A DNA stretch of 64,000 nucleotides from Platycnemis pennipes (Eukaryota > Arthropoda > Insecta > Odonata > Platycnemididae), in the NCBI GenBank assembly GCA_933228895.1, contig OW121852.1, positions 60,802,872 to 60,866,871 on the forward strand. Direction: 5' to 3'. Positions 60,740 through 64,000 of the stretch are shown in pieces. The first letter of the stretch is position 1. Each line of letters opens with the position of its first letter. The notes beneath the pieces were generated by a model. It did no database searches. It worked only from the letters and a program-made list of their open reading frames with translations, and was not told where the DNA came from. A program made the translations under genes and the position numbers.

Positions 60740-60945
60740 ATTGTTTAGTGTGTGTGTGTGTATGTATATATAAACTACGTGTAGGTACTCGACGAACGAG
60801 GAATAAGTCACTAATACACAATAAATAAAAACATAGACACGAAAAAAAGGACACACATATATTTTGCAGAACTGTTTCTGCGGTGACCATCCGCCTTCAT
60901 CAGCTAGTACACTACGATATATACATATATATGAGTGTGTGTTTG
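60740..60945 (-). repeat. Microsatellites and a CTGATGA...GAAAC motif
   Basis: GTGTGTGTGTGTATGTATATATA lies at 60750-60772 and ATATATACATATATATGAGTGTGTG at 60918-60942. Between them, on the minus strand, AGCTGATGAAGGCGG, then ATGGTCACCGCAGAAAC. CTGATGA followed by a small GCGG/CCGC stem and GAAAC recalls the core of hammerhead ribozymes carried by Penelope-like elements. The stem is offset by a base or two from the ideal, and stems I and III were not established. Confidence 0.35.
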
Positions 60946-62960
60946 ATGGGTGAAACCAGTATTCACATTAATTACATTATTATTTATTACATTATTCACA
61001 TTAAGTGGTTAAGTTCAGTTTTTAGCTACCTACAACATTAGCCTTCAATTATATCTTTCGCTATTTTACATCAAAAGGTTCAATAGGATATCGTATGAAT
61101 TGAATAAAACACCTATCGTCAACAAATGTTGCAAAATCCCCTAGTTCTCGCATTGTCGAGACAAAGAAAAAGTATTTCATAAACAATACGACTTACCCCT
61201 AATAGCATAAGCATCATTCAAATCTCTCGATGGCATTTCATCTATAACTATGACATATTTTTCGTATGGATATTCCAATCTAAATGTTTTTAGGACTTCC
61301 TTTGGGGTAACGATGATGTGTTTTTGTTGTCATTGGGTTCACCGTTCTCTAAATGTTTTCGTCTTGAGAATGAACGAGTGCACGTTGAGCTAATCGCATG
61401 TATTCTTGTGTGAGTTACTTTTATTTTGCTTCCCATATCCTCCTAATTTACAACGCTACAAATAATCAATAGGAGAGAGTAAAAGATTCTTAGGAATTGA
61501 GAAGAATTAGAGACTAATATTTACACTTTAATTACACGATATCCTGGACAATAACTTCCATAGCATTAATTTCTGGCATGCCTGTTTAGTAGGCAAGAGA
61601 TTAGGCAAGAGATCATCATAAAGTTAAGACGTACTGTGTTGTTTACAATACAAAATATACAGATGACACTATGACAAATTTAAAATAACAAAACTAAAGC
61701 GTCACCCAATCCAAAATTTCAGAATGAATTAACCTTTTTCAATTAGCTCTTCTTCATCTACATTCGAGTCTTGGAATCACTTTATATCATCATCGAGATC
61801 AGATTCCTCACTGAAAATGAGTAAAAAAGGTTGAAATCGAATTCCAGGATCAGAGAAAAACGATGGATCTTATTTTAATTATTCATTATGAATACATATG
61901 AATACTATATCAATATATCATATTTATTGATGAAGTTAGCTTTCGCCTGATATCTCACGGAATTTTTCTTAGCGGTTGACGTGGGTGACTTCAAGATTTT
62001 TCACAAAGATTGAAAACGAGGTTTAAAAATATTTACCCTTTTTTGCACTTTATTTGCGCGTCAAAAAACTTTCATATCAAATTTTCCTTCCAGGGCATTT
62101 AGAAATATCAAATTTTAACGACAGTATCTCCAAAAAAACTATTCCTGAGAGTTAAGGCTATTATCGAAAAACCTGGGCGCATCTTCCACTCAGGTCTTTA
62201 AGCGGCGCACTGAATTTGATAAAATGCAATGTGTGGCGTCAGAAAACATCTATATAGGCTCCTTTCGATCCCCCAATATAGAACTCAGCGGTTCCTGGTG
62301 AATCACATTAGGTCATAATCGGAGATTGGGTCTTCCAGTTTCTTCTGTCTGACTATGCTGCTGTTTCTTAGGTTGTTTTCAGAGGGCAGTCTTAGTCGCC
62401 AGCGACTTCCATCACACTGTAGCATAGTGAATTCTCTCAGTCTTCATGGAGACCAGTTGCATTCGACTTGACTACCAAATGATAGCATCCTTACAGGAGC
62501 TTATAAAAATTATAAAATTTACGAAAGTATGCAGTACGAAGCAATTTGGATCTATAGGCAAGTCGCTCTTTTATGGCAGGGGATTCAGCTGCCAAGTAAT
62601 CGGTGAAACTTCCCACAATACAAACAAGACCATCGGCCCCACAAACAAAAATGAACACATATGTTTAGGTATTTTAAAATGTTGTAAAATTAGAAGAAAA
62701 CATTGTAAATAAGCCACTAGGACATATCAACGGCAAAATAAAACGGTCATACAACTCTCAAGCAAGCTTTCCAGTTCTGTTCGCTGGTGGGCGGTGAAAA
62801 TCCACTCCATTGGCAATTTTTACTTTTTTTCAAACGCAAATTTTAAATTTACTCTGCCAAAGAGTTTTTTTGCATTGTTTTTGCTTAATTAAAGGAAGTG
62901 AGCTCACCTATACCAGAGAACTCACGACTGGAACCTTAAGTAAAGGTGCCGTGGTACAAT
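60946..62960. other. Gene-free stretch
   Basis: AT-rich, no recognisable gene or repeat. An 88-codon frame at 62446-62712 matches nothing I know. The missing SDR3 terminal exon was looked for here and not seen. Confidence 0.35.
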
Positions 62961-62964
62961 GTTG

Positions 62965-63155
62965 TTATTGGAGAAAGGCGACCGCCAACTTAGGTCATTT
63001 GCGCCATTTAGGGTATTTGGGTAGAGGAAGGAATTTCTTTTAAGGCACGGAGGAATAATGTAGAAAAACCGGGATTGGTCTGCCTTTAGAGAAAGTCGCC
63101 AAGGGGTACAAGCATCCGACGGATGGAGTACTGTACAAACGTGTTTTCCACATAG
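62965..63155 (-). mobile_element. SINE family 1, minus orientation
   Basis: GGCGACCGCCAACTTAGGTC, TTTGCGCCATTTAGGGTATT, AAAAACCGGGATTGGTCTGC, AAGTCGCCAAGGGGTAC and CATCCGACGGATGGAGTACT follow the same order as in 10983-11285. The tRNA-like head is missing. Confidence 0.65.
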
Positions 63156-63184
63156 CATAGTGGGGATCAGTAGCACCATCATCA

Positions 63185-64000
63185 ACAAAAAATCCTAAGA
63201 TTGGTTTGACGCAGCCCTTCTCTCGATTCTTCTATCGGCCAAACTCTTAATATCAACGTAATTCTTCTCTTTCACATTCTTCATAACTTGTTTCATATAT
63301 CTCACACTATTCATACGAGGCCTGTCTTTTCCACTCTTCTCGTTCACTTTTCCCTCAACGTTTATCTTCATCAGGCCATCGTGTCTTAAGATATGGCCGA
63401 TTAAGTTGTTCCGACTTATTTGACTTCTTTTTTAGGGTTTTCAGCAGAATTCTCTTTCCTCCCACTCTTCTTAAGACTTCTTCGTTTGTCACTCGGTCGA
63501 TCCATTTTATTTTCATCATTCTTCGGTATCATCACATTTAAAATGCTTCCAGCCATGACTTATCTGGTGCTAGTCCATGCTCCGTTGCAAAGTAAAATGC
63601 TCCGGATGAATGTTTTAATGAAACATTTCCTCAATTCCACGCTTGTACTTGCAGCGGTAAGCAGATTCTTCTTCTGATAAAATCCCTTTTCGCCTGAGCT
63701 ATTCTACTTTTATTTCGTCCATCGCTGGTTACTCCGCTTCCCAGGTAACATAACTCTTCCACCACCTCAATTTTTTTGTTTTCTTATTCGAAAATTGCAC
63801 GCAGCATAAATTAGTGGTTGGTCCTGGCTTCTATTCTCCTACTGCATACCAATACCTCAGTTTTCTTTTTATCGATCTTCAGGTGATATCTGGCCATTCT
63901 CCTCTCCATATTTCCTAGTTTCTTCCTTAAGTCTCCTTCTCTTTCTGCCATGACTACTGTGTCGTCGACGAATCGCAGTATGCTGATTTTCCCTTTAGAT
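63185..64000 (-). pseudogene. Non-LTR reverse transcriptase, C-terminal part, runs off the edge
   Basis: Read on the minus strand from the right edge: KGKISILRFVDDTVVMAE (RT catalytic box, FVDD in place of YADD), LRKKLGNMERRMARYHLKI, DKKKTEVLVCSRR, then, after a stop, EVVEELCYLGSGVTSDGRN and AQAKRDFIRRR. Further on come RRMMKIKWIDRVTNEEVLRR and VNEKSGKDRPRM-like blocks in changing frames. This is the RT thumb and C-terminal tail of an insect LINE. The N-terminal half should lie beyond 64000. It has stops and frameshifts, so it is dead. Confidence 0.8.

Noticed and set aside
1..64000. CRISPR arrays, operons, bacterial-type genes
   Set aside because: Nothing of the kind is present; introns, SINEs and eukaryotic transposons show this is eukaryotic nuclear DNA.

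Overview
The window looks like arthropod, probably insect, nuclear DNA. The genes have introns with GT/AG splice sites, the base composition is AT-rich, and the intergenic and intronic DNA is packed with transposon relics: mariner, pogo-like, piggyBac-like, Harbinger-like and hAT-like DNA elements, several non-LTR retrotransposon fragments, and tRNA- and 5S-rRNA-derived SINEs. The species cannot be told from the sequence alone. All gene models below are hand-built from splice signals and reading-frame continuity, without transcript support.

Four protein-coding genes are supported. (1) A ZC3H15 (DRG family regulatory protein 1) orthologue lies on the minus strand, with seven exons between 17254 and 5175; its last exon is probably off the left edge. 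(2-4) Three short-chain dehydrogenase/reductase (SDR) genes of the 15-hydroxyprostaglandin-dehydrogenase-like type lie in tandem on the plus strand at 18669-28162 (complete, 257 aa), 46257-49840 (complete, 348 aa) and 55331-60451 (last exon not found, probably off the right edge). The three share exon lengths and intron phases, so they are duplicates of one ancestor. Copies 2 and 3 carry N-terminal extensions that look like mitochondrial targeting peptides; copy 1 does not. Copy 2 has lost several otherwise invariant SDR residues (YxxxK to YxxxR, NNAG to NHAS, PG to LG) while keeping an open frame and clean splice sites, so it is a pseudoenzyme candidate.

There is one good tRNA gene, tRNA-Ser(GCU) at 40785-40866 minus, and one decayed tRNA-Lys(CUU)-like copy at 39327-39399 minus.

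Layout: 1-5 kb, pogo-like element and gene-poor DNA; 5-17 kb, ZC3H15 with two introns of about 5 kb full of nested elements; 17.3-18.7 kb, divergent promoter region between ZC3H15 and SDR1; 18.7-28.2 kb, SDR1, whose 6.8-kb third intron holds a foldback-like element and a 5S-derived SINE; 28-46 kb, gene-poor DNA with retrotransposon fragments, SINEs, MITEs and the tRNAs; 46-50 kb, SDR2; 50.5-51.5 kb, internally deleted mariner; 52-55 kb, repeats including a second 5S-derived SINE; 55-60.5 kb, SDR3; 60.5-64 kb, repeats and the 3' part of a reverse transcriptase that runs off the right edge.
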